Source of the DNA: CBDUEV01 sp965366365
Lineage (GTDB): Bacteria > Actinomycetota > Acidimicrobiia > Spongiisociales > JAENVV01
DNA: 64,000 nucleotides
Assembly (NCBI GenBank): GCA_965366365.1
Contig: CBDUEV010000002.1
Coordinates: 1 to 64,000 of the forward strand
Reading direction: 5' to 3'
Shown here: in pieces, positions 53,751 through 61,576 of the stretch
How positions within the stretch are numbered: position 1 is the stretch's first letter
Layout: each line of letters begins with the position of its first letter
Position numbers and translations under genes: made by a program
Notes under the pieces: model-generated
Told to the model about the DNA's origin: nothing
The model's database searches: none
What the model saw: only the letters and a program-made list of their open reading frames with translations

Positions 53751-53756
53751 TATGAT
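53751..53756 (+). promoter_or_regulatory. -10 element TATGAT of a leaderless start
   Basis: TATGAT, one base from the consensus, is followed by 6 nt and the ATG of the exonuclease gene at 53763. There is no room for a ribosome binding site. Confidence 0.5.
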
Positions 53757-53762
53757 CGCCGT

Positions 53763-54635
53763 ATGTTGCTGCATCTCCTTGATGGTACCTATGAGTTGTT
53801 TCGTGCGTACTTCGGTCGTCCGCCTCGTTCCGCACCGGACGGCCGTCCGGTTGGCGCCGTGCACGGACTCCTCGAGTCCACCCTCGGCCTTCTCCGCGAG
53901 CCGAACGTCACCCACGTGGGAGTGGCGACCGATACCGTGATCGAATCGTTCAGGAACGACCTTTTCGCGGGATACAAGAGCGGGGAGGGGATCGAGCCGG
54001 ACATCCTGGCCCAGTTCGGGCTGGCGGAGCGGGCGCTGGAAGCGATCGGCGTCAAAGTGTGGAGGATGAGAGAGTTCGAGGCCGACGATGCTCTGGCGGC
54101 TGCCGCGGCGCGCTGGGTGGAGGACGTCGACCAGGTTGTGATCGCCTCACCCGACAAGGATATGGCTCAATGTGTCACCACCGACCGGGTGGTCATGCTG
54201 GACCGGCGTCGCGAGATCGTCCTCGACGAGGAGGGGGTGATCGAGAAGTTCGGCGTCCGTCCCGCCTCGATTCCCGACTATCTGGCGCTCGTGGGCGATA
54301 CGGCCGATGGCATCCCCGGTATTCCCGCCTGGGGCGCCAAGTCGGCCAGCCAGGTGTTGTTCGAGTACGACCATGTGGCCGCCATACCCGACGATGAGAC
54401 CGAGTGGACGATCAAGGTGCGAGGCGCAGCCCGCCTGGCCGCCAATCTTCGTGAACGCCGCCCGGAGGTCGAGCTCTATCGCACGCTGGCCACGCTCAGG
54501 GTGGATGCGCCTCTCCCGGACGATCTCGACGATCTTCGTTGGGAGGGAGCCGACAGAGACGCCTTCGAGGGGCTCTGCGACGAGCTGGGATTCACCAGTT
54601 TGAGGACTCGACCCCACCGATGGCGGGGGGAGTGA
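53763..54635 (+). CDS. stand-alone 5'-3' exonuclease (Pol I N-domain/FEN-like)
   Basis: A 290-residue flap nuclease equal to the N-terminal domain of DNA polymerase I. The acidic metal-binding clusters are all present: Asp in LHLLDGTYELFRAY, GVATD, the EFEADDALAA cluster, IASPDKDMAQCV, and GDTADGIPGIP; the helix-hairpin-helix reads PAWGAKSASQVL. The usual arch sequence is altered (SFRNDLFAGYKSGEG). It would remove RNA primers or flaps and could act with the nearby AP endonuclease-polymerase fusion (inference). Convergent with the thioredoxin gene, 2 bp apart. Confidence 0.88.
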   Translation: MLLHLLDGTYELFRAYFGRPPRSAPDGRPVGAVHGLLESTLGLLREPNVTHVGVATDTVIESFRNDLFAGYKSGEGIEPDILAQFGLAERALEAIGVKVWRMREFEADDALAAAAARWVEDVDQVVIASPDKDMAQCVTTDRVVMLDRRREIVLDEEGVIEKFGVRPASIPDYLALVGDTADGIPGIPAWGAKSASQVLFEYDHVAAIPDDETEWTIKVRGAARLAANLRERRPEVELYRTLATLRVDAPLPDDLDDLRWEGADRDAFEGLCDELGFTSLRTRPHRWRGE

Positions 54636-54637
54636 CC

Positions 54638-55027
54638 TCAGCCTCCGGTGGCCGGTGTTCCTCCGGCTTGGACGAGAACGTCGCGTAGGGCGTCCTTCTT
54701 CACCAGCCCGCTCTGGCGCCAGCGCTGATTGAACTTCCCGGGCTTGGCGCCCTTCTGGCGGGGTGAGGCGAGAACCACAAAGGTGGGAGTAGACCGGACC
54801 TTGAAGGCGTCGACTGCCCAGGGCGCCTTGGCCACGTTGATCTTCACCACGTTGGCTCCCTCCCCGAACTCGTTTGCCAGCTCGTCCACGATGCCGTCCA
54901 TCACCTGGCAGGGAGCGCAGCCGTGCTGGAAGAAGTCCACCAGGATGGGCTTGCCGGTGGCGGCCATCTCGTGCAGTTCGCCCATCGAGTGGACGGGGGC
55001 GGCCTTCGTGCGCTTTTTCTTGAACAT
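54638..55027 (-). CDS. thioredoxin-family protein
   Basis: A 129-residue cytoplasmic thioredoxin-fold protein. The active site is HGCAPC in FFQHGCAPCQVMDGIV, where Trp-Cys-Gly-Pro-Cys is changed to Gly-Cys-Ala-Pro-Cys; both cysteines are kept. The cis-Pro is in RSTPTFVVLA. A basic C-terminal tail with GKFNQRWRQSGLVKKDALRDVL is atypical. It could be a protein disulfide reductase of altered redox potential. Confidence 0.85.
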   Translation of the reverse strand: MFKKKRTKAAPVHSMGELHEMAATGKPILVDFFQHGCAPCQVMDGIVDELANEFGEGANVVKINVAKAPWAVDAFKVRSTPTFVVLASPRQKGAKPGKFNQRWRQSGLVKKDALRDVLVQAGGTPATGG

Positions 55028-55078
55028 GATGCTTCGCTCTATCTGTCGGGGTTCCGGACTTTCAACGCGGCGCGTCGG

Positions 55079-55267
55079 TCAATGATTCCCGTCGTCATCG
55101 TCTTCGAAAACGAGGTCCCACCGATCGTCACAGTCCTCGCAGCGGTAGATCAGGAAGTCGCCGGGCTCGAAGAAGGCATCGGGAGGGGGAGAGCTGAGCA
55201 GGTGGGCAGTGCCCAGACAGTCGACGCAGGTGATCGTTTTGGGCGGTTGCGGTGGGCCGTCGGTCAT
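55079..55267 (-). CDS. small two-CxxC zinc-ribbon-like protein
   Basis: A 62-residue protein with CVDC (TITCVDCLGTAHLL) and CEDC (LIYRCEDCDDRWDLV) knuckles and a strongly acidic end (FEDDDDGNH). The start at ATG 55267 overlaps the nhaA stop by 4 nt (ATGA), so it is coupled to the antiporter gene. Its role is unknown; rubredoxin-like metal binding or a zinc ribbon are possible. Confidence 0.65.
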   Translation of the reverse strand: MTDGPPQPPKTITCVDCLGTAHLLSSPPPDAFFEPGDFLIYRCEDCDDRWDLVFEDDDDGNH

Positions 55268-56655
55268 GGTGCCGCCGCACCCTCGACGGCGTCGAAATCC
55301 ACGTGCTTTGGTGTTCCGGCGGGCCCCCATCGGATCACGGCGTAGCCGAACAAACCTGCAATGAGCGATCCGGCGAAGATCCCGATCTTGGCCCGGTCGG
55401 CCAGATCCGGCGAGTCCGGGAATGCCAGGCCGGCGATGAAGAGAGCCACGGTGAATCCGATCCCGGCCATGGCGGACAATCCGAATACGTGCGACCAGGT
55501 GGTGCCCTTGGGCAGCCTGCCGAGCCCGGTCTTGACGGCGAGGAGGGTGGCCAGGGTGATGCCTCCGATCTTCCCGACCACCAGGCCGACCCCCACCCCC
55601 AACGTGACGGGATGGGTAATGGCGTCGCTCAGGGAAATGCCCTCAAACCGGACGCCGGCGTTGGCCAGGGCGAAGACCGGCACGATCACATAGCCGCTCC
55701 ACAATGCGAGGGCGTGCTCTACCCGGTTCAACGGAGCGATGGATTCGGTGGCCACTTGGGCAAGCATGCGCGCCTCGTGGTCGACTCGCTCTCGATCGGC
55801 CTGCGTGTCCTCGCCAACGGGGTAGGTATCGATGATCCGACGCGCCTCACGATCGAAGGCGCGAGCATCGAGCAGAGGTCGTGCCGGGGTGATGAGGCCG
55901 ATGGCGACACCCGCCAGGGTCGCGTGGACGCCGGATTCGAGGAAGAAGAACCACGCCAGGAAGGAGACGGGAACGTAGAACATGAGGGATCGAACATTGA
56001 CGCGGTTGGCCACCACCATGGCGGCGATCGCCAGGACCCCGAGCATCAGCCACAGTGCCGAGAGGTCTGCTGTATAGAACAGGGCGATGACGGCAATAGC
56101 TCCCACATCGTCGGCGATGGCGAGGGCGAGGAGGAAGAGCTTCGCTCCCACCGGAACCCGACGACCGAGTAGCGCCACCACACCCAGCGAGAACGCGATA
56201 TCGGTGGCCATGGGGATTCCCCATCCACCCGCTCCTTCGCCCGATCCAACGAAGGCCAGGTAGATGAGGGCCGGGACGATCATGCCGCCCAAGGCGGCGA
56301 TGGCGGGAAGGGCGGCGGCTTTCGGGTCCCGCAACTCGCCGAGAACCAACTCGCGTTTGATCTCGAGCCCGACCACGAAAAAGAAGATGGCCATGAAACC
56401 GTCATTGATCAGTTCCCGCAGCGTCTCCTCGAGATGAAGCGGTCCGAACGCCAACTCGAAATGAGTCTCCCAGAACGACTCGTAGGTTTCGCCGACGGCC
56501 GAGTTGGCCCACACCAGGGCGATCACTGCGGCCAGGAGGAGAACCACCCCCGAGGAGGCTTCGATCTGCGTGAACCGAAGCGCCGGGCGTACGAACGCCC
56601 GCGGGATGATTCGATCCGACTGGAGGAATGAGGAAATGGGGTGTTCTTCAGCCAT
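55264..56655 (-). CDS. nhaA: Na+/H+ antiporter NhaA
   Basis: A 463-residue antiporter with about 12 helices that exports sodium in exchange for protons. The family hallmark is the double aspartate in ALAIADDVGAIAVIALF, with GIPMATDIAFSLGVVALLG and LREYINDG-like LRELINDGFMAIFFF earlier. A hydrophilic insert near residues 265-300 (AREARRIIDTYPVGEDTQADRERVDHEARML) is typical of actinobacterial NhaA. I chose ATG 56655; GTG 56673 would add six residues. A TACCCT box lies 9 nt upstream. Confidence 0.9.
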   Translation of the reverse strand: MAEEHPISSFLQSDRIIPRAFVRPALRFTQIEASSGVVLLLAAVIALVWANSAVGETYESFWETHFELAFGPLHLEETLRELINDGFMAIFFFVVGLEIKRELVLGELRDPKAAALPAIAALGGMIVPALIYLAFVGSGEGAGGWGIPMATDIAFSLGVVALLGRRVPVGAKLFLLALAIADDVGAIAVIALFYTADLSALWLMLGVLAIAAMVVANRVNVRSLMFYVPVSFLAWFFFLESGVHATLAGVAIGLITPARPLLDARAFDREARRIIDTYPVGEDTQADRERVDHEARMLAQVATESIAPLNRVEHALALWSGYVIVPVFALANAGVRFEGISLSDAITHPVTLGVGVGLVVGKIGGITLATLLAVKTGLGRLPKGTTWSHVFGLSAMAGIGFTVALFIAGLAFPDSPDLADRAKIGIFAGSLIAGLFGYAVIRWGPAGTPKHVDFDAVEGAAAP

Positions 56656-56712
56656 GCGCGAAAGAGGGTACACCGGTCATTGACGGATCACTCCGCCAGG
56701 GCGCGCTATCCG

Positions 56713-57288
56713 TCAGTTGGTGGAGTCGAGGAACTCATGGAAGCCGCTGGCGTCGAAGCTGGACTCGGGTGCCATCATCATCACCATGGCCGGCGAGTCA
56801 TCGTCGGCGCGAAAGACGGCCAATTCCTGACGGACCTCCGAGCCGTCGTCCGCCGCGCCGATGTAGATCTCTATCTCGACCTCGGCTCCATTGATCAGGG
56901 CGGTCCGGGTGCCCTCGTATCGGAAGTCGATGTTCTGTCCGCTCTGGCTGCTGAACTCCCCCCCTGCCTGGGAACGAAGTTCGGTCTCGGACGTGCCGCT
57001 TGGGAGGCTGATGAGGAAGAGCACCGCGCCGTCCGAGGCGATGTCGCCGCCCGCATCGAAGGACGTCGCGGCCATCATGGCTCGCAATCCGAGGATGTCC
57101 ATGCCGAAGAACGGCTCGAATCCGTCGGGGAGATCGTGGGTGACGATCTCCTGCCCGATTGTCGATGCCTTGTCGGCGCTCAGGGTGAAGCTGTCTCCGA
57201 CTACCCGCGCCAGGAGGAAGCCGATTCCTCCGGCGATCACGACCAGCACGGCAACGATGCCGAGAACGATCTTGGTGGTTTTGCTCAT
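56713..57288 (-). CDS. membrane-anchored extracytoplasmic protein of unknown function
   Basis: A 191-residue protein with one N-terminal transmembrane anchor (residues about 6-28, TKIVLGIVAVLVVIAGGIGFLL) and an extracytoplasmic domain containing ALINGAEVEIEIYIGAADDG and SPAMVMMMAPESSFDASGFHEFL. No family is recognised. It sits between aldolase and nhaA genes on the same strand. Confidence 0.65.
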   Translation of the reverse strand: MSKTTKIVLGIVAVLVVIAGGIGFLLARVVGDSFTLSADKASTIGQEIVTHDLPDGFEPFFGMDILGLRAMMAATSFDAGGDIASDGAVLFLISLPSGTSETELRSQAGGEFSSQSGQNIDFRYEGTRTALINGAEVEIEIYIGAADDGSEVRQELAVFRADDDSPAMVMMMAPESSFDASGFHEFLDSTN

Positions 57289-57316
57289 GCGGGATGGGCT
57301 CCGGTGACGACCGAGG

Positions 57317-57331
57317 GCCAGGTTACCTGGC
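57317..57331. promoter_or_regulatory. 15-nt palindrome over a -10-like box
   Basis: GCCAGGT-T-ACCTGGC is a perfect inverted repeat with 7-nt arms. On the minus strand its centre reads TAACCT, a plausible -10 for the anchored-protein gene starting at 57288, so a bound dimer could control that promoter. Confidence 0.4.
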
Positions 57332-57351
57332 GCCCCGGCGTTTCCTCTCCG

Positions 57352-58377
57352 CTACAGCTTCTTGCCGACTGACATGAGATCCTCACAGCCGCGGATGACT
57401 CGCTCGGACATCGACTGCTCAGCCTTCTTCATGTAGCTGCGTGGGTCGTAGAGCTTCTTGTCGCCGACATCGCCGTCCACCTTCAAGACGGCGGAGTAGT
57501 TCGAGAACATGTGGTCGACGATCGGACGCGTGAAGGCGTACTGGGTATCGGTGTCGATATTCATCTTGATGACGCCATATCCCAGGGTCTCGCGAATCTC
57601 GTCGAGGCTCGACCCTGATCCGCCGTGGAAGACCAGATAGTGGCGCCCCTCCTCACCGAATCGCTCCTCCATGGCGGCTTGCCCGTCGCGCAGAATGGTC
57701 GGACGCAGTTCCACCGATCCCGGCTTGTAGACCCCATGGACATTGCCGAACACGGCGGCGAGAAGGTAGCGGCCCCGCTCACCGGTGCCGAGCAGTTCTC
57801 CGACCGCCACCATGTCCTCAGGCGACGTGTACAGCTTCGCCTTGTCCACGCCCTCGTGGTCCTCCGTATCCTCGACGCCGCCGACGATGCCGATCTCGAG
57901 CTCGAGGACCACGTCGACCGCGGCGCACTCATCCAGAAGCGTCGAGGCGAGGGCAAGGTTCTCGTCGAGTGGCAGCGCCGAGGCATCCAGCATGTGGCTT
58001 TGAAACAGCGGCCCGCGTCCTTCGGCCTTGCGTTGCCCGCTGACGGCCAGCAGCGGCCGGATGTAGGTGTCGACTTTGTCGGCTTGGCAATGATCGGTGT
58101 GGAGCGCGACGTTGATGGGGTATCGATCGGCTACCACGTGGGCGAACTCGGCGAGTGCCTGGGCTCCCAGGGCCATGTCCTTCACCGCCAGGCCGGACAG
58201 AAAATCGCCGCCGCCGGTCGAAACCTGGATGATCCCGTCGGATTCTGCTTCGGCGAAGCCCTTGAGTGCCGCATTGAGCGACTCGCTCGACGTCACGTTG
58301 ATCGCCGGGAAGGCATAGCCTCCCGCCTTGGCTGCATCCAACATGGCGCGGTAGGTCTCGGGGGTTGCGATCGGCAT
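57352..58377 (-). CDS. fbaA: class II fructose-bisphosphate aldolase
   Basis: A 341-residue zinc aldolase of glycolysis and gluconeogenesis that cleaves fructose 1,6-bisphosphate. Zinc ligands and active-site residues are in NVALHTDHCQADK, LELEIGIVGGVEDTE, YLVFHGGSGSSLDEIRE and KMNIDTDTQYAFT. Length and motifs fit the long class IIA form. A TACCTT box about 30 nt upstream of the ATG may be the -10 of its promoter. Confidence 0.95.
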   Translation of the reverse strand: MPIATPETYRAMLDAAKAGGYAFPAINVTSSESLNAALKGFAEAESDGIIQVSTGGGDFLSGLAVKDMALGAQALAEFAHVVADRYPINVALHTDHCQADKVDTYIRPLLAVSGQRKAEGRGPLFQSHMLDASALPLDENLALASTLLDECAAVDVVLELEIGIVGGVEDTEDHEGVDKAKLYTSPEDMVAVGELLGTGERGRYLLAAVFGNVHGVYKPGSVELRPTILRDGQAAMEERFGEEGRHYLVFHGGSGSSLDEIRETLGYGVIKMNIDTDTQYAFTRPIVDHMFSNYSAVLKVDGDVGDKKLYDPRSYMKKAEQSMSERVIRGCEDLMSVGKKL

Positions 58378-58490
58378 GGACGGGCTCGCTTTCTATCGTG
58401 TGACCTCCAAGGTAGCGGCTCCGAGCCGCGCGTAGCCAGGCGAGGCGGACCGCGCTCGTTTTTCGACACGACGTTGGTTTCTCAGCCCCC

Positions 58491-58496
58491 TATGGT
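58491..58496 (+). promoter_or_regulatory. -10 element TATGGT of a leaderless start
   Basis: TATGGT lies 6 nt before the GTG at 58503 of the DUF454 gene. No Shine-Dalgarno sequence is present. Confidence 0.45.
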
Positions 58497-58502
58497 TGCG
58501 GT

Positions 58503-58934
58503 GTGGTCGTCAAGAACCCCGTCCTGCGTGCATTACTTCTCGCCCTCGGCTTTGTGAGCGTGGCGACAGCGATCGCCGGTGTCTTCATGCCCGTCATCCC
58601 CACCACCGGGCCGGTCCTGCTCGCCGGGTTTGCCTTCTCGCGCTCCTCGGAGCGCTTCGATAGCTGGTTGGTGAACCATCGAGTCTTCGGGCCCATCATC
58701 CGCGACTGGAGGGCTGGGCTTGGTTTCACTGTGCGGGCCAAGGTGCTGGCCGTGATCGCCATCGTCCTCTCGTTTTCTTTGACGCTGACGGTCGCCATCA
58801 CCGGCCTCTGGGGACGCGTCGCCATGATCGCCCTGGCGCTGGCCATCGTCGCCTATGTCCTGACGCGGCCTACCAAGGCAACGTCAGCGGCGATGACGAC
58901 CGAACCAGCGCTGGCGTTCGACGTGCCCGAGTAG
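58503..58934 (+). CDS. DUF454 (YbaN-like) membrane protein
   Basis: A 143-residue inner-membrane protein with the DUF454 pattern: first helix LLLALGFVSVATAIAGVFMPVIPTTGPVLLAGFAFSRSSERF, the WLVNHRVFGPIIRDWR loop, and two further helices. YbaN-like proteins are widespread but of unknown function. It stands divergently from the aldolase gene and ahead of the MarR operator. Confidence 0.85.
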   Translation: MVVKNPVLRALLLALGFVSVATAIAGVFMPVIPTTGPVLLAGFAFSRSSERFDSWLVNHRVFGPIIRDWRAGLGFTVRAKVLAVIAIVLSFSLTLTVAITGLWGRVAMIALALAIVAYVLTRPTKATSAAMTTEPALAFDVPE

Positions 58935-58977
58935 CGGCGCTTTCCGAGCGGCGCAACCGTTCGTCCCGGCCGAAACC

Positions 58978-59006
58978 GTCAACTGTTGCACGGTGCAACA
59001 GTTGAC
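58978..59006. promoter_or_regulatory. perfect 14-bp-arm palindromic operator for MarR
   Basis: The left arm GTCAACTGTTGCAC (58978-58991) and its exact complement (58993-59006) are separated by one G. The core TTGCAC/GTGCAA is the usual type of MarR-family site. The right arm contains TTGACA at 59002-59007, which stands 17 nt before GAAGAT and 30 nt before the MarR start, so the operator covers the -35 of the marR promoter. This is strong evidence for autorepression. Confidence 0.8.
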
Positions 59007-59037
59007 ACCGATTCGACCGGCTTCGAAGATCTGGCAC

Positions 59038-59487
59038 ATGACCACGATCAACAAAGCGCACATGGAGGCATGGAGAAGCTTTCTCGAGCTGCACGCTCGT
59101 CTCATGCGAGTCCTCGAGTCCGAACTCCAGGAAGCGGAAGACCTCCCACTCAGCTGGTACGACGTGCTCGTCCAACTCAACGAGGCGGGTGGTCGCATGA
59201 GAATGGGTGAACTCGCCCAGCGAATCCTCATCAGCCGTTCGGCGACGACGCGCTTCGTGGAGCGGCTCGAGAAGGCCGGCCTCATAACCCGGGAGGCTTG
59301 TGCGACGGATCGGCGGGGTACTTTCGTCGTGCTGACCGGCTTGGGAAAAGATACGCTGCGGAAGGCTGCTCCCACCCACCTGGCCGGGGTCGAAGAGCAT
59401 TTCACACGGCATCTGACTGCCGGCGAGGCGAAGCAACTGACGCACATCCTGAGCCGGGCACTCGACCACCAGAACGCCTCACCATGA
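59038..59487 (+). CDS. MarR-family transcriptional regulator
   Basis: A 149-residue winged-helix dimeric repressor. The DNA-binding region reads GELAQRILISRSATTRFVERLEKAGLITRE, with the wing ATDRRGTFVVLTGLGK; N- and C-terminal helices form the dimer. The ATG at 59038 starts the family homology (MTTINKAHMEAWRSFLEL); an upstream ATG at 58993 lies inside the operator. No obvious target operon lies beside it, so it may regulate itself and distant genes. Confidence 0.88.
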   Translation: MTTINKAHMEAWRSFLELHARLMRVLESELQEAEDLPLSWYDVLVQLNEAGGRMRMGELAQRILISRSATTRFVERLEKAGLITREACATDRRGTFVVLTGLGKDTLRKAAPTHLAGVEEHFTRHLTAGEAKQLTHILSRALDHQNASP

Positions 59488-59513
59488 ACACGTCCGGGTC
59501 GCCCTGAACGGAC

Positions 59514-59537
59514 CGACCCGGACCGAAGTCCGGGTCG
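59514..59537. terminator. 10-bp stem-loop with CGAA tetraloop
   Basis: CGACCCGGAC and its exact complement flank a stable GNRA-like loop. It lies 27 nt past the MarR stop and may also serve the convergent response-regulator gene. Confidence 0.6.
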
Positions 59538-59669
59538 ATACCCCCCTTTGGCGGTTCCTGACATCGACAGAAAACCGATGCTGTCATGGTATCCCGACGC
59601 ATTGTCGGGCGCATCAGCCGCAAGGACGAATCGCGACTCCGCCGCGAGGGGGAGAACGCCTTCCAGGTA

Positions 59670-60335
59670 CTAGTGCGGCTGGCCGGGGACCACGAATCCG
59701 GTCTCGTACGCCAGCACCACCGCTTGGACTCGATCGCGCAGCCGCAACTTGGCGAGCAGATTCGAGACGTGGGTCTTGACGGTGCTCTCTCCCACGTAGA
59801 GCTCGGCGGCGATCTCGGCGTTGGTGAGCCCTCGGGCCACGAGTCGGAACACCTCCTCCTCGCGTTCGGTGAGCTCGCCGAGCTCCGCGGCGGGCGCCGG
59901 TCCCCGGGGTGCTTCGGTCATTTGTTGAATCAGGCGTTTTGTGATGGAGGGAGCGAGCGCCGCCTCTCCCATCGCGACGGTGCGCACCGCCGCGATCAGA
60001 TCCTCCGGAAGGGCATCCTTGAGCAGGAACCCACTGGCGCCTGCCGAGAGAGCGTCGTAGATGTAGTCATCCGGATCAAAGGTCGTCAGCATCAGCACAC
60101 GGATCGTGCCGGGGTCCGCCACCGCCATGATCCTGCGGGTCGCCTCGATGCCGTCGAGACCCGGCATCCGGATATCCATGAGGATCACCTGAGGGGCGAG
60201 TCGACCGGCCATCGTGACGGCCGCGTTGCCGTCCGAAGCCTCGCCGACGACATCGATATCGGGTTCGCCTTCGAGAATCATCCGAAACCCCGCACGGACC
60301 AGATCCTGGTCATCCGCCAGAGCCACGCGGATCAC
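59670..60335 (-). CDS. NarL/LuxR-family response regulator
   Basis: A 221-residue regulator. The receiver has ALADDQDLVRAGF, phosphorylation Asp in VILMDIRMPGLDG and Lys in FLLKDALPEDL. The C-terminal LuxR helix-turn-helix is LTEREEEVFRLVARGLTNAEIAAELYVGESTVKTHVSNLLAKL. Its GTG start at 60335 overlaps the kinase stop by 4 nt. The pair forms one two-component system. Confidence 0.92.
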   Translation of the reverse strand: MIRVALADDQDLVRAGFRMILEGEPDIDVVGEASDGNAAVTMAGRLAPQVILMDIRMPGLDGIEATRRIMAVADPGTIRVLMLTTFDPDDYIYDALSAGASGFLLKDALPEDLIAAVRTVAMGEAALAPSITKRLIQQMTEAPRGPAPAAELGELTEREEEVFRLVARGLTNAEIAAELYVGESTVKTHVSNLLAKLRLRDRVQAVVLAYETGFVVPGQPH

Positions 60336-61486
60336 GAGCGACCCCGCACGGGAAGTTCGGCGTGCACTCGAAAGCCCTCGCCGTTGACGTTGCCGATCTC
60401 GACAACGCCGCCGAACAAGGCCACCCGTTCGCGGATTCCGATGAGCCCGTGTCCGCGTCTCGTCCCGTTGGGCGCTCCTCGGCCGTTGTCGACGACATCG
60501 ATCATGAGCCGATCGGGACCGTAGCGGGTCCTCACCTCGGCGGCGACGTTCTGTCCACCGTGCTTGACCGTGTTGGTGAGCGCCTCCTGAATGATCCGGT
60601 AGGCCGAGAGCTCCACGGGGCCGGGGAGCACCTGTTGCTCGCCTTCGACGATGAGCGTGACCGGAACCCCGGCGGCGCGCACCTGATCAGCGAGCTGTTC
60701 CAGGGTCCTCAACCCGGGCTGAGGTTCCAGGCTTCGGTCTCCACGCATGACCCCCAAGACGAGCCGCATCTCCGCCAGTGCCTGGCGTCCCGTTGCTTCG
60801 ATGGACTCGAGGGCGTCGACTATTCGGTCGGGCTCTGCTTCGCCGACGCGCTGGGCGGCGGCGGCTTGCACCACGATGACCGACACGCTGTGGGCGACGA
60901 TGTCGTGCAGCTCACGGGCTATGGCGGTTCGCTCCTGCTCGATGGCCAGTCTGATCTGATCCGACCGCGCCTCCTCGAGGAGGCGGTTGCGCTCTTCCAG
61001 CTCTCGCTGGTTGGCGCGGCGAGCCGCCACCGTTTCGGAGAGGATCCAGACGCCCGGAATGAGAACGAAGGAGAGAAGCACCGAGGACAGCTCTCCCTTC
61101 CAGAACACGAACCCGCCGAGCACGACGACGAGGAACGGAATCGTCGTCAAGGCGCGGAAACGATCGGCGAGTTGTTGGGGGTAGTCGAGCCCGATCATGT
61201 AGAAGACCGCCAGGGCGGCGACGATGGTGGCCACCGGCACCCCACCCCGCGCTTCGAGCCCGGCGGCGGCGGTCAGCATCACCATGGCCGCCAAGGCAGA
61301 GGAGCGGCGGCGTGCCACGAAGGGAAGTGTGCCAAGGGCGATGAGGCCAACCCGGATTCCCTGGGGAGAACTCGGCGACCAGTTGATCTCGGCCAGGCTG
61401 ACGCCCATCAGCGTCAGCGCGATGACGATGTCCGAGACGAGGGGGTGGTCCGAGTAGATGGTGCGCAGTCGCTCGGTCGTGGACAT
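60332..61486 (-). CDS. NarL-type sensor histidine kinase (HisKA_3)
   Basis: A 384-residue membrane kinase. Residues about 1-155 hold four or more transmembrane helices without a large extracellular loop, so the sensor lies in the membrane. The dimerisation/phospho-acceptor segment is ERTAIARELHDIVAHSVSVIVVQA, and the ATPase part has EALTNTVKHGG and VVDNGRGAPNGTRRGHGLIGIRERV. The architecture is that of the DesK/actinobacterial HisKA_3 kinases. ATG 61486 is preceded by TAGAGT at 7 nt. Confidence 0.9.
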   Translation of the reverse strand: MSTTERLRTIYSDHPLVSDIVIALTLMGVSLAEINWSPSSPQGIRVGLIALGTLPFVARRRSSALAAMVMLTAAAGLEARGGVPVATIVAALAVFYMIGLDYPQQLADRFRALTTIPFLVVVLGGFVFWKGELSSVLLSFVLIPGVWILSETVAARRANQRELEERNRLLEEARSDQIRLAIEQERTAIARELHDIVAHSVSVIVVQAAAAQRVGEAEPDRIVDALESIEATGRQALAEMRLVLGVMRGDRSLEPQPGLRTLEQLADQVRAAGVPVTLIVEGEQQVLPGPVELSAYRIIQEALTNTVKHGGQNVAAEVRTRYGPDRLMIDVVDNGRGAPNGTRRGHGLIGIRERVALFGGVVEIGNVNGEGFRVHAELPVRGRS

Positions 61487-61493
61487 GGGAAGG

Positions 61494-61499
61494 ACTCTA
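61494..61499 (-). promoter_or_regulatory. -10 element TAGAGT of a leaderless start
   Basis: On the minus strand TAGAGT is followed by 7 nt and the ATG of the kinase gene. No ribosome binding site is visible. Confidence 0.45.
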
Positions 61500-61564
61500 C
61501 GACTCGGAGCCGTCCATCGCACCCATCACGGGCACAATCCCCATGCCTGTTTCGAGGCGAGGAA

Positions 61565-61570
61565 TAGGCT
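61565..61570 (+). promoter_or_regulatory. -10 element TAGGCT of a leaderless start
   Basis: TAGGCT lies 6 nt before the GTG at 61577 of the epimerase gene, the same arrangement as at the malic enzyme gene. Confidence 0.45.
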
Positions 61571-61576
61571 GGGCGG

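Noticed and set aside
58986..59210. Small plus-strand open frame overlapping the MarR operator
   Set aside because: Runs through the palindrome and in another frame of marR, with no ribosome binding site.
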